Below are positions 5,952-14,216 of a DNA stretch of 15,414 bases, one piece after another. Both the position numbers and the translations under genes were made by a program. The stretch spans positions 1 to 15,414 of the forward strand of contig JAXDKT010000012.1 in assembly GCA_034666965.1 (NCBI GenBank). Reading direction: 5' to 3'. The DNA comes from Chersky-267 sp034666965. Lineage in GTDB: Bacteria; Chloroflexota; Limnocylindria; Limnocylindrales; CSP1-4. The notes under the pieces are model-generated. The model worked only from the letters and a program-made list of their open reading frames with translations. It did not search any database and was not told where the DNA came from. Position 1 is the first letter of the stretch. Each line of letters starts with the position of its first letter.

Positions 5952-7412
5952 TTGCCCGCCCATTCGGCCCGACGCGCGTCGGTGGTCTCGAGCCGCGCCG
6001 TATCCCCAGCGGTCGCGCCCAACACGGCCCAGCTCGCCCTCGAGCTTCCGGGCCTCGTCCCGGCTCCCCTGCCAGCCCTGCCGATCGCGCCCGAATGGAA
6101 GGACCAGCAGCGTCTGTGGGGCCATCGTCTGCACCCCATGTGCTCGTACCTGGCGAGCTTTCCGGCGGCTCTCACGCACGCATTCATCGCCCGCTACTCG
6201 CGCCCCGGCGACGTCGTCCTCGATCCGTTCAGCGGGCGCGGGACGACCCCGCTGCAGGCCTGCGCCGAGGGCCGCGTCGGTGTCGGCAACGACCTCAACC
6301 CGTTCGCCCACCTGCTCACCGCCGCCAAGGTCGAGCCGGCTTCGGAAGCCGAAACCCGAACGCGACTGGCGTCGCTGCGGGTGAGCTGGGCGGGCCAGGC
6401 CGACGGCTGGACCCGGCTCGCCCTGGAGGTCCTCCGATCGGCGGGCCCGGACGGAGTGCCTGTCCCGGCAGCCGGCAGCGGCCGCGGTCCCGGGGAGATC
6501 GGTCCAGGAGCGGCACCCGTACCCGTCGAGGTGGTCCTCAGCTTCCATCCTCGGACGTTCGCCCAGCTGCTGTACGTCCGATCGGCGCTCCGTCTCGACG
6601 ATCGAGTCGATCGCTTCCTGGCCGCGGCGATCACGGGCATCCTCCACGGCAAGAGCGCCACGTACCTGTCGGAGGTCATGCCCAACACGTTCAGCATGGC
6701 CCCGCGCTATGTCCGGGACTTCGTCGCCCGAACCGGGTTCCATTCGCCCGACCGCGACGTCTTCGCCTGTCTCGATGCCAAGCTCGGGCGGCTCTACCGG
6801 GAGCCATTGCCGCGGGTCCGCGGGATCGCGCTGCTGGGCGACGCTCGTGACGCGGGCGAGCGTGGCCGGGCTGCCCTTCGCGAGCGGGGCCTGCCCGAGC
6901 GGGCCCGCCTGGTGGTGACCTCGCCGCCGTACCTGCGCGTGGTCAAGTACGGCTATTACAACTGGCTGCGGACCTGGTTCCTCGGCTTCGACTCGGCGGC
7001 GATCGACGCGGCCCTCGACGATGCCCACCACAAGACCGCGTATGTCGGCTTTCTGGGCGACGTGCTCGAGGGCCTCCGGCCGGCGCTGGCCGACGATGCT
7101 GTCGTGGTCCTGGTCATCGGCGACGTCGAAGCCGATCGCGGGCGCCGGATCTCGAATGGGGTCGGCCTGGCCGAGGCCGTCTGGGAGTCCGCAGCCGCGC
7201 CGGCCGGCTATCGCCTGGCCGGGATCGCCCTGGACGATGTCCATGCCAACCGGAAGATGACCAAGCTATGGGGCGACGAAGCCGGTCGGGCGACCAAGCT
7301 CGACCGGATCCTCGTCCTCGGCGCCTCCGAGGCCGGCCGCCGCCGGGCCGTCAACGGAGCCGCCCTGCCGGTCGACTGGGAGTGGCCGCCTCGCCGCCTG
7401 CGCGCCGTCTAG
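5952..7412 (+). CDS. Orphan DNA methyltransferase, alpha-like motif order, TSPPY (m4C/m6A type)
   Basis: This is an AdoMet-dependent amino-methyltransferase, probably acting on DNA. Motif X is HPMCSYLASFP (61-71), motif I is DPFSGRGTTPLQA (91-103), followed by GNDLNPFAHLL. The catalytic motif IV, TSPPY, is at about 323-327, followed by VKYGYYNWLRTWFLG. The order X-I-(about 220 residues)-IV, with a possible recognition region containing LSEVMPNTFSMAPRYV in between, fits the alpha class. TSPPY is commonest in N4-cytosine enzymes. With this start it has 486 aa. The start is uncertain: an upstream TTG (5865) and ATG (5883) lie inside promoter boxes, so a TTG at 5952 is preferred, with AGAAGGA 12 nt before it (an in-frame CTG 3 nt earlier would be better spaced). 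No restriction endonuclease is adjacent, so it looks solitary and may be epigenetic; an RNA substrate is less likely. Confidence 0.8.
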   Translation: MPAHSARRASVVSSRAVSPAVAPNTAQLALELPGLVPAPLPALPIAPEWKDQQRLWGHRLHPMCSYLASFPAALTHAFIARYSRPGDVVLDPFSGRGTTPLQACAEGRVGVGNDLNPFAHLLTAAKVEPASEAETRTRLASLRVSWAGQADGWTRLALEVLRSAGPDGVPVPAAGSGRGPGEIGPGAAPVPVEVVLSFHPRTFAQLLYVRSALRLDDRVDRFLAAAITGILHGKSATYLSEVMPNTFSMAPRYVRDFVARTGFHSPDRDVFACLDAKLGRLYREPLPRVRGIALLGDARDAGERGRAALRERGLPERARLVVTSPPYLRVVKYGYYNWLRTWFLGFDSAAIDAALDDAHHKTAYVGFLGDVLEGLRPALADDAVVVLVIGDVEADRGRRISNGVGLAEAVWESAAAPAGYRLAGIALDDVHANRKMTKLWGDEAGRATKLDRILVLGASEAGRRRAVNGAALPVDWEWPPRRLRAV

Positions 7413-7415
7413 AAT
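7410..7415 (+). promoter_or_regulatory. -10 box (TAGAAT) for a leaderless 75-aa gene
   Basis: TAGAAT overlaps the methyltransferase stop codon. Its last T lies 7 nt before the A of the ATG at 7422, so transcription would begin on the start codon itself. There is no Shine-Dalgarno before this ATG. The -35 region is poor, as is usual for TANNNT leaderless promoters. Confidence 0.45.
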
Positions 7416-7421
7416 TCGCGC

Positions 7422-7649
7422 ATGCAGCAGATGTACGACCCGCTCGAGCTGGCGGCGATGGACCCCCTCGTCCTGATGAAGAACCTCGACCACGTCCGAA
7501 TGACCAGCCGGCGATTGAGCTACATCCTCCAGCAGCAGGTCCACCTGTACGCGCCCGAGGCGAACCAGCTGCGTGACCAGATCGACCGCTACGTCGAGGC
7601 CGAGCGCCAGATCGAGGGCGAGATGGCCCGTCGACGGATCCGCGCCTAA
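7422..7649 (+). CDS. Small helical hypothetical protein (75 aa)
   Basis: The 75-aa protein is rich in charged and amide residues and predicted almost wholly alpha-helical, with two probable helices: about 9-45 (including LMKNLDHVRMTSRRLSYILQ) and about 47-72 (EANQLRDQIDRYVEAERQIE), suggesting a helical hairpin or short coiled coil. There is no signal peptide or membrane segment, and I recognise no family. It begins 9 nt after the methyltransferase gene on the same strand but seems to have its own leaderless promoter. It could be an accessory partner of the methyltransferase, which is inference from position only. It is followed by a hairpin terminator facing a converging gene. Confidence 0.65.
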   Translation: MQQMYDPLELAAMDPLVLMKNLDHVRMTSRRLSYILQQQVHLYAPEANQLRDQIDRYVEAERQIEGEMARRRIRA

Positions 7650-7665
7650 CCCACCCGGACAGACC

Positions 7666-7693
7666 GGACCCCCGACCGTTGGGACGGGGGTCC
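7666..7693. terminator. Bidirectional hairpin between converging genes
   Basis: GGACCCCCG (7666-7674) and CGGGGGTCC (7685-7693) form a perfect 9-bp stem with a 10-nt loop. It lies in the 83-nt gap between the 75-aa plus gene and the 168-aa minus gene, so it can end transcription from both sides. There is no U-tract on either side. Confidence 0.65.
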
Positions 7694-7732
7694 TGAATGA
7701 GTCCGATCGACGCCGCCCACCCGGCGACAGGC

Positions 7733-8239
7733 TCAGCTGGCGCCGGCGGCGCTCCTCATCAACGAGGCCCCGAGGGCCGGCCGGGACGGTGATGACGCGA
7801 TCGGGGTCGGGACATCGGCCGGTTCCGTCGCCAGCGCCGAAGTCGCGGTGGCGGCCACGATCCGAACCTCGATGACCGGCTCGACCCGGATGTCCATTGC
7901 GACGGCCACCGGTTCGGAGCTGACGATCGGGATGCCGGCATCGGCCCCGGTTCCCTCGGCCTGAGCCGACCGATCGACCCTCCCGCGGCGATCGCCCTCC
8001 TCGACCGCCACCTGCGCGGCGATGCGGGCCAACTCGAGGGTCTGGTGCAGGCTGAAGCCGATGCCACGCTCTTCGAGCTCGGCGAAGCGCCAGCCCCGAT
8101 ACAGCCCACGGCCAGCGACCGCGCACATCTCGTCGTATAGCTCCGGCCAACCGACCCGGCGCCGCCGGTAGCAGAAACGGACGAACTCGGTCGCGTCCGA
8201 TGTCATCCCCGGCGCCTCAGCGGATCTGCTGGAATCCAT
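7733..8239 (-). CDS. Hypothetical protein with compact N-terminal domain and low-complexity tail (168 aa)
   Basis: I do not recognise this protein. Residues about 15-65 form a compact, charged, aromatic-rich domain (FVRFCYRRRRVGWPELYDEM, then VAGRGLYRGWRFAELEERGI) ending in FSLHQTLELARIAAQVAVEE, probably helical. Residues about 85-168 are Ala/Val/Pro/Ser-rich and look disordered. There is no signal peptide or membrane span. The ATG at 8239 follows a purine-rich GAGGAGAGGAGGG stretch with 11-nt spacing; a second ATG (8206) is possible. A longer version from a GTG at 8428 is open but has rare-looking codons (several AGG, plus CGA and ACA) between the two starts, so it is disfavoured. It is downstream of dgcA on the same strand but separated by 228 nt containing DnaA-box and LexA-like motifs. 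Confidence 0.6.
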   Translation of the reverse strand: MDSSRSAEAPGMTSDATEFVRFCYRRRRVGWPELYDEMCAVAGRGLYRGWRFAELEERGIGFSLHQTLELARIAAQVAVEEGDRRGRVDRSAQAEGTGADAGIPIVSSEPVAVAMDIRVEPVIEVRIVAATATSALATEPADVPTPIASSPSRPALGASLMRSAAGAS

Positions 8240-8327
8240 CAGATACTTCGCCCTCCTCTCCTCTGTCCTTGGGCGCGTTCGACCGCGAAAGCGGGCGGTC
8301 CGACCGCGTGTCACGGGAGGCCCGGCG

Positions 8328-8342
8328 ACCCTCCCGGAGGGT
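8328..8342. repeat. Short perfect inverted repeat
   Basis: ACCCTCC and GGAGGGT flank a single C. A second one, GCGGTC-C-GACCGC, lies at 8294-8306. Both are upstream of the 168-aa gene and could be operator-like or part of its leader. No regulator is identified. Confidence 0.3.
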
Positions 8343-8396
8343 CCGACGCCGTGGGAGTCACATCCTACGAGCCGGGCCGGGCCGGCGGTAGAGGGT

Positions 8397-8429
8397 TTGT
8401 CCACCATCTCGTCCACCAACTTATCCACA
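8397..8429 (+). promoter_or_regulatory. Three DnaA-box-like 9-mers at 12-bp pitch
   Basis: TTGTCCACC (8397), TCGTCCACC (8409) and TTATCCACA (8421) are direct repeats separated by 3 nt each, a 12-bp period. The third equals the E. coli consensus DnaA box; the others differ at two and three positions. They lie in the gap between dgcA and the 168-aa gene. No dnaA, dnaN or AT-rich unwinding element is visible, so this is not claimed as an origin. Confidence 0.5.
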
Positions 8430-8443
8430 CGAACGCACGTTCG
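8430..8443. promoter_or_regulatory. LexA/SOS-box-like palindrome CGAAC-N4-GTTCG
   Basis: CGAACGCACGTTCG matches the core of the Gram-positive/actinobacterial LexA site (CGAAC-N4-GTTCG) at all ten defined positions, and it directly abuts the consensus DnaA box. Whether the host LexA uses this motif is unknown. It could regulate the minus-strand transcript toward the 168-aa gene. Confidence 0.4.
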
Positions 8444-8467
8444 GCGGACAGGCGTTCGGTCTCGCGC

Positions 8468-9550
8468 TCAGGCCCGCCGGCGGACTCCCAGACCGGGCTC
8501 CGGCGACAGTTGCCAGCGACTGCCTTCATCGAGCTCGAGGCCCTCGAACGGGTCGGCGGCCAGGAGCAGATTGCCGTCCAGGTCGACCCAGTCGGCCAGC
8601 GACGCGACCGCGGCCGAGGCGGCAATGCCGACCGATGTCTCCTCCATGCATCCGAGGAACGTCCGGAAGCCGAGCTCGCGAGCCCGGGCGAGCATGCGCG
8701 CCGCCGGCCCCACTCCGCCACACTTGGCCAGCTTGACGTTGACCCCCGCGACGACCCCGACCAGGCCGTCGAGGTCGGTGATCGTGACCGCGCTTTCGTC
8801 GGCCACGATCGGCAGGGGCGACATGGCCTGGAGGGCCGCGAGCTGGTCCAGGCGCTGCGCCGGGAACGGCTGCTCGATCAGCTCGACGCCAAAGCGGACC
8901 AGGTCGGGCACCAGCCGCTGGGCCTCGTCGAGCGACCAGCCGGTGTTGGCGTCGACCCGGATCGGCCCGTCGTAGACCGCCCGGACCGCGGCCAGCGTGT
9001 CAAGGTCGCGTGGGCCGCCGAGCTTGATCTTGAGCGCCGGGAAGTGCCCCGCCCGGGCCGCCCGCCGGGCGACCATGTCGGGCTCATCGATGCCGATCGT
9101 GAAGTCGGTCGGCGGAATCTCCGCTGCCAGGCCAAGCAGGCGGTGCACCGGCAGCCCCAGCCGTCGCCCCAGGAGATCGTGCAGGGCGATGTCGAGCGCG
9201 CATTTGGCCGCGCCGTTGTGGCCCAACGCGTCGTCCATCGCGGCGGCCGCCTCGACCAGCGCCAGGCGCCCGTCGGCGAGCGTCGCGGCGGGGCCGGCCA
9301 GGCGGTCCTCGAACGGGGCGATCGCCGCCAGCAGCCGGGGCAGGACGGCCGCCATGGTCGCCTCGGTCTCACCGTAGTAGGGATCGGGATAGCCCTCGCC
9401 CAGGGCCGCGATCTCCGGCGCCCGGTCGCTGACCAGCTCGACGATGACGGTGGTCATGCCCTCCGACACGTCCGGGTCGAGCGCCCGAGCGATCCGGAAG
9501 GGATCGCGGAAGGCGATCCGGTGAACCTCGTGGGTCAGAGCGAAGGTCAT
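8468..9550 (-). CDS. dgcA: N-acetyl-D-glutamate racemase / dipeptide epimerase-type enolase superfamily enzyme
   Basis: This is a 360-aa enolase-superfamily enzyme of the muconate-lactonising/dipeptide epimerase group. Catalytic residues visible by eye are the K174-I-K176 pair (LKIKLGG), metal ligands D200 (VDANTGW), E226 (LIEQPFP) and D251 (ADESA), and the second acid/base lysine K273 (NVKLAKCGG). A D323-L-D325 motif (WVDLDGN) matches the DxD of L-Ala-D/L-Glu epimerases. Alone it would be called dipeptide epimerase; fused in an operon with dgcN it is better called DgcA, which racemises N-acetyl-D-glutamate to the L form. Its ATG overlaps the dgcN stop (ATGA), so translation is coupled. Length is normal. 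Nothing follows it closely on the strand. Confidence 0.88.
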   Translation of the reverse strand: MTFALTHEVHRIAFRDPFRIARALDPDVSEGMTTVIVELVSDRAPEIAALGEGYPDPYYGETEATMAAVLPRLLAAIAPFEDRLAGPAATLADGRLALVEAAAAMDDALGHNGAAKCALDIALHDLLGRRLGLPVHRLLGLAAEIPPTDFTIGIDEPDMVARRAARAGHFPALKIKLGGPRDLDTLAAVRAVYDGPIRVDANTGWSLDEAQRLVPDLVRFGVELIEQPFPAQRLDQLAALQAMSPLPIVADESAVTITDLDGLVGVVAGVNVKLAKCGGVGPAARMLARARELGFRTFLGCMEETSVGIAASAAVASLADWVDLDGNLLLAADPFEGLELDEGSRWQLSPEPGLGVRRRA

Positions 9551-10626
9551 CGTCCCGGGTCGAGCGCCGCGCGGATCGCGGCGAACAGCCTCGTCCCGCC
9601 GAACCGGAACGGATCGTCGGTGGGCAGGCCGGTCAGCTCGGCGGTCTCGGCGATCACGCGCAGCGCATCGGTCTCGTCGGGGTAGAGCGAGGTGTTGAGG
9701 GCCACCGCCACGACCCGGGACGGCGCGACCAGCCCGGCGACCTGCTCGTGGAGACGGATGAACTCGGGCAGCGGGGCCAGCGGAAAGTCGCGATCCGGGA
9801 GATGGTCGAAGTCGTGATCGCTCAGGCCGGGTTTGTGGACCATGACCATCGCCTCGGGGGTGGTCCCGTGGATCAGACCCAGGGTCACGCTCGAGTAGGC
9901 CGGGTGGTCGAGGGAGCCCTGGCCCTCGACGAAGATCCAGTCGCCGAGCGTCTCGGCCTCCTCGACCAGCCACTCGCAGGTGCCCTGCACGAAGTCGGCG
10001 ACCAGCCGGTCGACGGCCACGCCCCAGCCCTCGATCATCATCCCGGTCTGGCCGGTCGGCACCATGACGCCACGCAGGCCGGCCTCGGCGGCCGACCGAC
10101 GGAGCTCCAGCGCGACCGACATCTTGCCAATGGCGCAGTCCGTGCCCACGGTCAGGATCACGTGCTTGCCGGCGTCGTGGCGCCGGCCCACCGCGGTTTC
10201 CATCCGCTCCGGCGGCCGACGGTAGTCGACGATCTGCGCGCCGGATGCGCGGGCGGCCGCGGCGAACTCGGGGTCATCGCCGATGAACGTGTGCAGGCCG
10301 CTCAGGACGTCGAGGCCGGCCTCCAGGGCGGCCATGATGGTCGGGCGCCAGTCCGGTGGCAGCTTGCCGCCAGTCGGGGCGATCCCGATCAGCACGGCGG
10401 TCGGACCGAGCGCGAGGGCCTCCTCGAGGGTGGCCACGGCCGGGACGTCGAAGTGGGGGTCGTCACCGGCGATCTCCGACGCGCGACGCCCGGCGATCGT
10501 CGAGTCGAGCAGGGCCAGGACCGTGTCGCGCCCGTAGCGCATCACGCCCAGCGCCGTCTTGGCATCGTGGATGCGGAACTGTCCCTCGGTCAGGATGACC
10601 AGGCGACGCTCGGGGGACGGGCGCAT
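9547..10626 (-). CDS. dgcN: DUF1611-family D-glutamate N-acetyltransferase DgcN
   Basis: This 359-aa protein is of the DUF1611 family. It has an N-terminal Rossmann-like part (LVILTEGQF; LDSTIAGRRASEI; AVLIGIAPTGGKLPPDW) and a C-terminal P-loop-like domain with GTDCAIGKMSVALEL (161-175), VPTGQTGMMIEGWGV (189-203), FVEGQGSLDHPAYS (232-245) and VMVHKPG. DgcN is reported to acetylate D-glutamate to N-acetyl-D-glutamate, the first step of a D-Glu catabolic route completed by DgcA; that assignment comes from other bacteria. The start ATG has GAGG 4 nt upstream, and a possible -10 (TAGACT, minus strand 10710-10705) would give a leader of about 70 nt. It is divergent from ctaG. Other D-glutamate genes or transporters are not in view. 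Confidence 0.88.
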   Translation of the reverse strand: MRPSPERRLVILTEGQFRIHDAKTALGVMRYGRDTVLALLDSTIAGRRASEIAGDDPHFDVPAVATLEEALALGPTAVLIGIAPTGGKLPPDWRPTIMAALEAGLDVLSGLHTFIGDDPEFAAAARASGAQIVDYRRPPERMETAVGRRHDAGKHVILTVGTDCAIGKMSVALELRRSAAEAGLRGVMVPTGQTGMMIEGWGVAVDRLVADFVQGTCEWLVEEAETLGDWIFVEGQGSLDHPAYSSVTLGLIHGTTPEAMVMVHKPGLSDHDFDHLPDRDFPLAPLPEFIRLHEQVAGLVAPSRVVAVALNTSLYPDETDALRVIAETAELTGLPTDDPFRFGGTRLFAAIRAALDPGR

Positions 10627-10704
10627 TGGACCTCAGTGCGAGCCAGGTTGGGGCGAGCTGCCGGTGACGGTACGAGCCGTCCGTGGCGGAACGAGCGTCA
10701 CGGC

Positions 10705-10710
10705 AGTCTA
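10705..10710 (-). promoter_or_regulatory. Possible -10 box of dgcN
   Basis: TAGACT on the minus strand fits TANNNT. Transcription would start near 10698, leaving about 70 nt of leader before the dgcN ATG. No convincing -35 hexamer is seen, so this is tentative. Confidence 0.3.
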
Positions 10711-10775
10711 GCGTGCCGGGCCAGCACGGCGAGCCACCCGGGCATCACCGCTGGGTCGACGAGCTTGGTACGGCC

Positions 10776-10781
10776 TACCAT
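10776..10781 (+). promoter_or_regulatory. -10 box (TACCAT) placing ctaG transcription at or next to its ATG
   Basis: TACCAT ends 8 nt before the ctaG ATG, so transcription should begin within about 3 nt of the start codon, giving an essentially leaderless message. No Shine-Dalgarno precedes this ATG, which agrees with that reading. No clear -35 is seen. Confidence 0.4.
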
Positions 10782-10789
10782 GCCTGACT

Positions 10790-11755
10790 ATGGGCCCGAT
10801 CTTGCGCCTCGCCGCACGCGGCCTGGGCGTGGGCGTCCTGATGACGATGACGACCTCGGCGGCGCTGGCGCACGGAATCGTGGCACCGGAGCCAACCCCG
10901 TTGAGCGCACTGACCGCCTGGTCGTTCGATCCGCTGCCCTGGATCGGGGCATTGGCGGCGGCCGGCGGCTACCTGATCGCCGTCCGGCACCTGAATGGAG
11001 CGCATCCGCGGGTACCGCTACCGCGCTGGCGGGTGGTCGCCTGGCTGGCCGGGGTCGTGGCCATCGCCATCGCCCTGGTGTCCGCCGTCGACGTCTACGC
11101 CGAGGACCTCCTGACCGTGCACATGGTCCAGCACCTGCTGCTCACGATGGTGGCACCGCCGCTGCTGGCCCTCGGGGCCCCGATCACCCTCCTCCTGCGG
11201 ATTGCCAGTCCGCGGGTCCGCCATGGCCTGATCCTGCCTGTGCTCCACTCAAAGCTCGTGCGCCTGATCGCTGCTCCGATCGTCGCCTGGCCGCTCTTCT
11301 CGATCGTCATGTGGCTGACCCACTTCAGCCCGCTCTATGACGCAGCGCTGGACGATCCGGCGTTGCACGTCGCCGAGCACCTGGTCTACCTCGCCGCCGG
11401 TCTCCTCTTCTGGTGGCCGGTGGTGGCCGCGGATCCGATCCCGCGACGCCTGGGATACGGAGGACGTCTGGCCTATCTCGCGCTCCAGATGCCCGTCAAC
11501 GCGGCGGTCGGGTTGGCGATCTACTTCGCTCCCGCCGTCCTCTACCCGCATTACGCGACGACTGCGCGCGCATGGGGCCCGAGTGCCCTCGTCGATCAGC
11601 AGATCGGGGGCCTGCTGATGTGGGGCGCCGGCGACCTGCTGCTCCTGGTCGCCGTCGCCGGGCTGGTCGCCGCGTGGATGCGTGCCGATGACCGTCGCAG
11701 CCGCCGGTCCGATGCCCGCCTGCGGGCCGCGCTGGCCAGTGACCCGCCCGACTAG
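10790..11755 (+). CDS. ctaG: Cytochrome c oxidase assembly protein, caa3-type CtaG
   Basis: This is a 321-aa integral membrane protein of the caa3_CtaG family, which helps put copper into the oxidase CuB site. After a signal-like N-terminus ending near A27-H28 there are about seven hydrophobic segments (about 49-65, 83-100, 110-138, 158-178, 195-212, 228-250 and 271-296). Conserved histidine motifs are HMVQHLLL (H111, H115), WLTHFSPLYD (H178) and HVAEHLVY (H193, H197), with the family signature VDQQIGGLLMW (268-278). The charged C-terminus is cytoplasmic. It points toward, and ends within, the minus-strand cox genes, with which it certainly works. The start lacks a Shine-Dalgarno but has a -10-like TACCAT just upstream. 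The length is normal. Confidence 0.93.
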   Translation: MGPILRLAARGLGVGVLMTMTTSAALAHGIVAPEPTPLSALTAWSFDPLPWIGALAAAGGYLIAVRHLNGAHPRVPLPRWRVVAWLAGVVAIAIALVSAVDVYAEDLLTVHMVQHLLLTMVAPPLLALGAPITLLLRIASPRVRHGLILPVLHSKLVRLIAAPIVAWPLFSIVMWLTHFSPLYDAALDDPALHVAEHLVYLAAGLLFWWPVVAADPIPRRLGYGGRLAYLALQMPVNAAVGLAIYFAPAVLYPHYATTARAWGPSALVDQQIGGLLMWGAGDLLLLVAVAGLVAAWMRADDRRSRRSDARLRAALASDPPD

Positions 11756-12338
11756 AGCACGTAGAGCGTCGAGAACAGGCAGATCCAGACCAGGTCCACG
11801 AAGTGCCAGTAGTAGCTGACCGCCTCGACCGCCGTATGGCGATCGGCCGAGATCAGCCCGAGCCGCGCGCGGTTGGCGACGATCGCGATCAGGGCTACGC
11901 CGGCGAGCACGTGAGCCCCGTGGAATCCGGTCAGGACGTAGAACGTCGATCCGAACGTCCCGGCGCTGAGGCCAAACCCGTTGGTCGCAAACTCGTAGCC
12001 CTGGACCACGATGAAGATCCCGCCCAGGAGCAGGGTCAGCCCGAGCCAGCGCACGGTGCGCGACCGGTTCCCGCCGCGAGCCGAGCGGACGGCCCACTGC
12101 ATCGTTCCGCTCGAGGAGACGAGCAGCAGCGAGTTGAGCCCCGGCAGCAGCAACTCGGGTCGCTCGAGGCCGGGCAGGGGCGGCCAACCGGGGCTCTCCG
12201 CGCGGATCACGAAATAGACCGCGAAGAGGGCGCCGAAGAGGGTCACCTCGGACAGGATCGCGAGCTTGACCCCGAGCAGCACGTTGCTCCCCGGGGCGGT
12301 CGTTGCTCCGCCATGCGACCCGGTCGCGGCGTGGGCGC

Positions 12339-12342
<4 letters not shown>
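11752..12342 (-). CDS. coxC: Cytochrome c oxidase subunit III
   Basis: This is a 196-aa subunit III of the short, five-helix type (bovine has seven). Segments: LLGVKLAILSEVTLFGALFAVYF with the conserved E near residue 32, LLLPGLNSLLLVSSSGTMQW (split), a third helix VRWLGLTLLLGGIFIVVQGYEF, a fourth with FYVLTGFHGAHVLAGVALIA, and the final YYWHFVDLVWICLFSTLYVL. It is the non-catalytic membrane subunit that stabilises subunit I and lines its proton uptake side. The GTG start overlaps the coxA stop (GTGA), so translation is coupled; the residues before the first helix are short and Ala/Gly-rich. Its stop codon coincides with that of the converging ctaG in one CTAG palindrome. No subunit IV gene follows. 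Confidence 0.94.

Positions 12343-14212
<1,870 letters not shown>

Positions 14213-14216
<4 letters not shown>

Noticed and set aside
8240..8428. Extending the 168-aa gene upstream to a GTG at 8428
   Set aside because: The extra 63 codons include many AGG, CGA, ACA and TGT triplets unlike the rest of the window, and a purine-rich ribosome binding site lies before the ATG at 8239.
8397..8443. Calling the DnaA-box cluster a chromosomal origin
   Set aside because: No dnaA, dnaN, rpmH or AT-rich unwinding element is present in the window, and only three boxes are seen.
9748..11340. A 530-codon plus-strand open frame opposite dgcN
   Set aside because: It is a mirror of dgcN with Gly/Arg/His-rich, non-domain sequence and runs into ctaG out of frame. 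dgcN and ctaG have clear family motifs.
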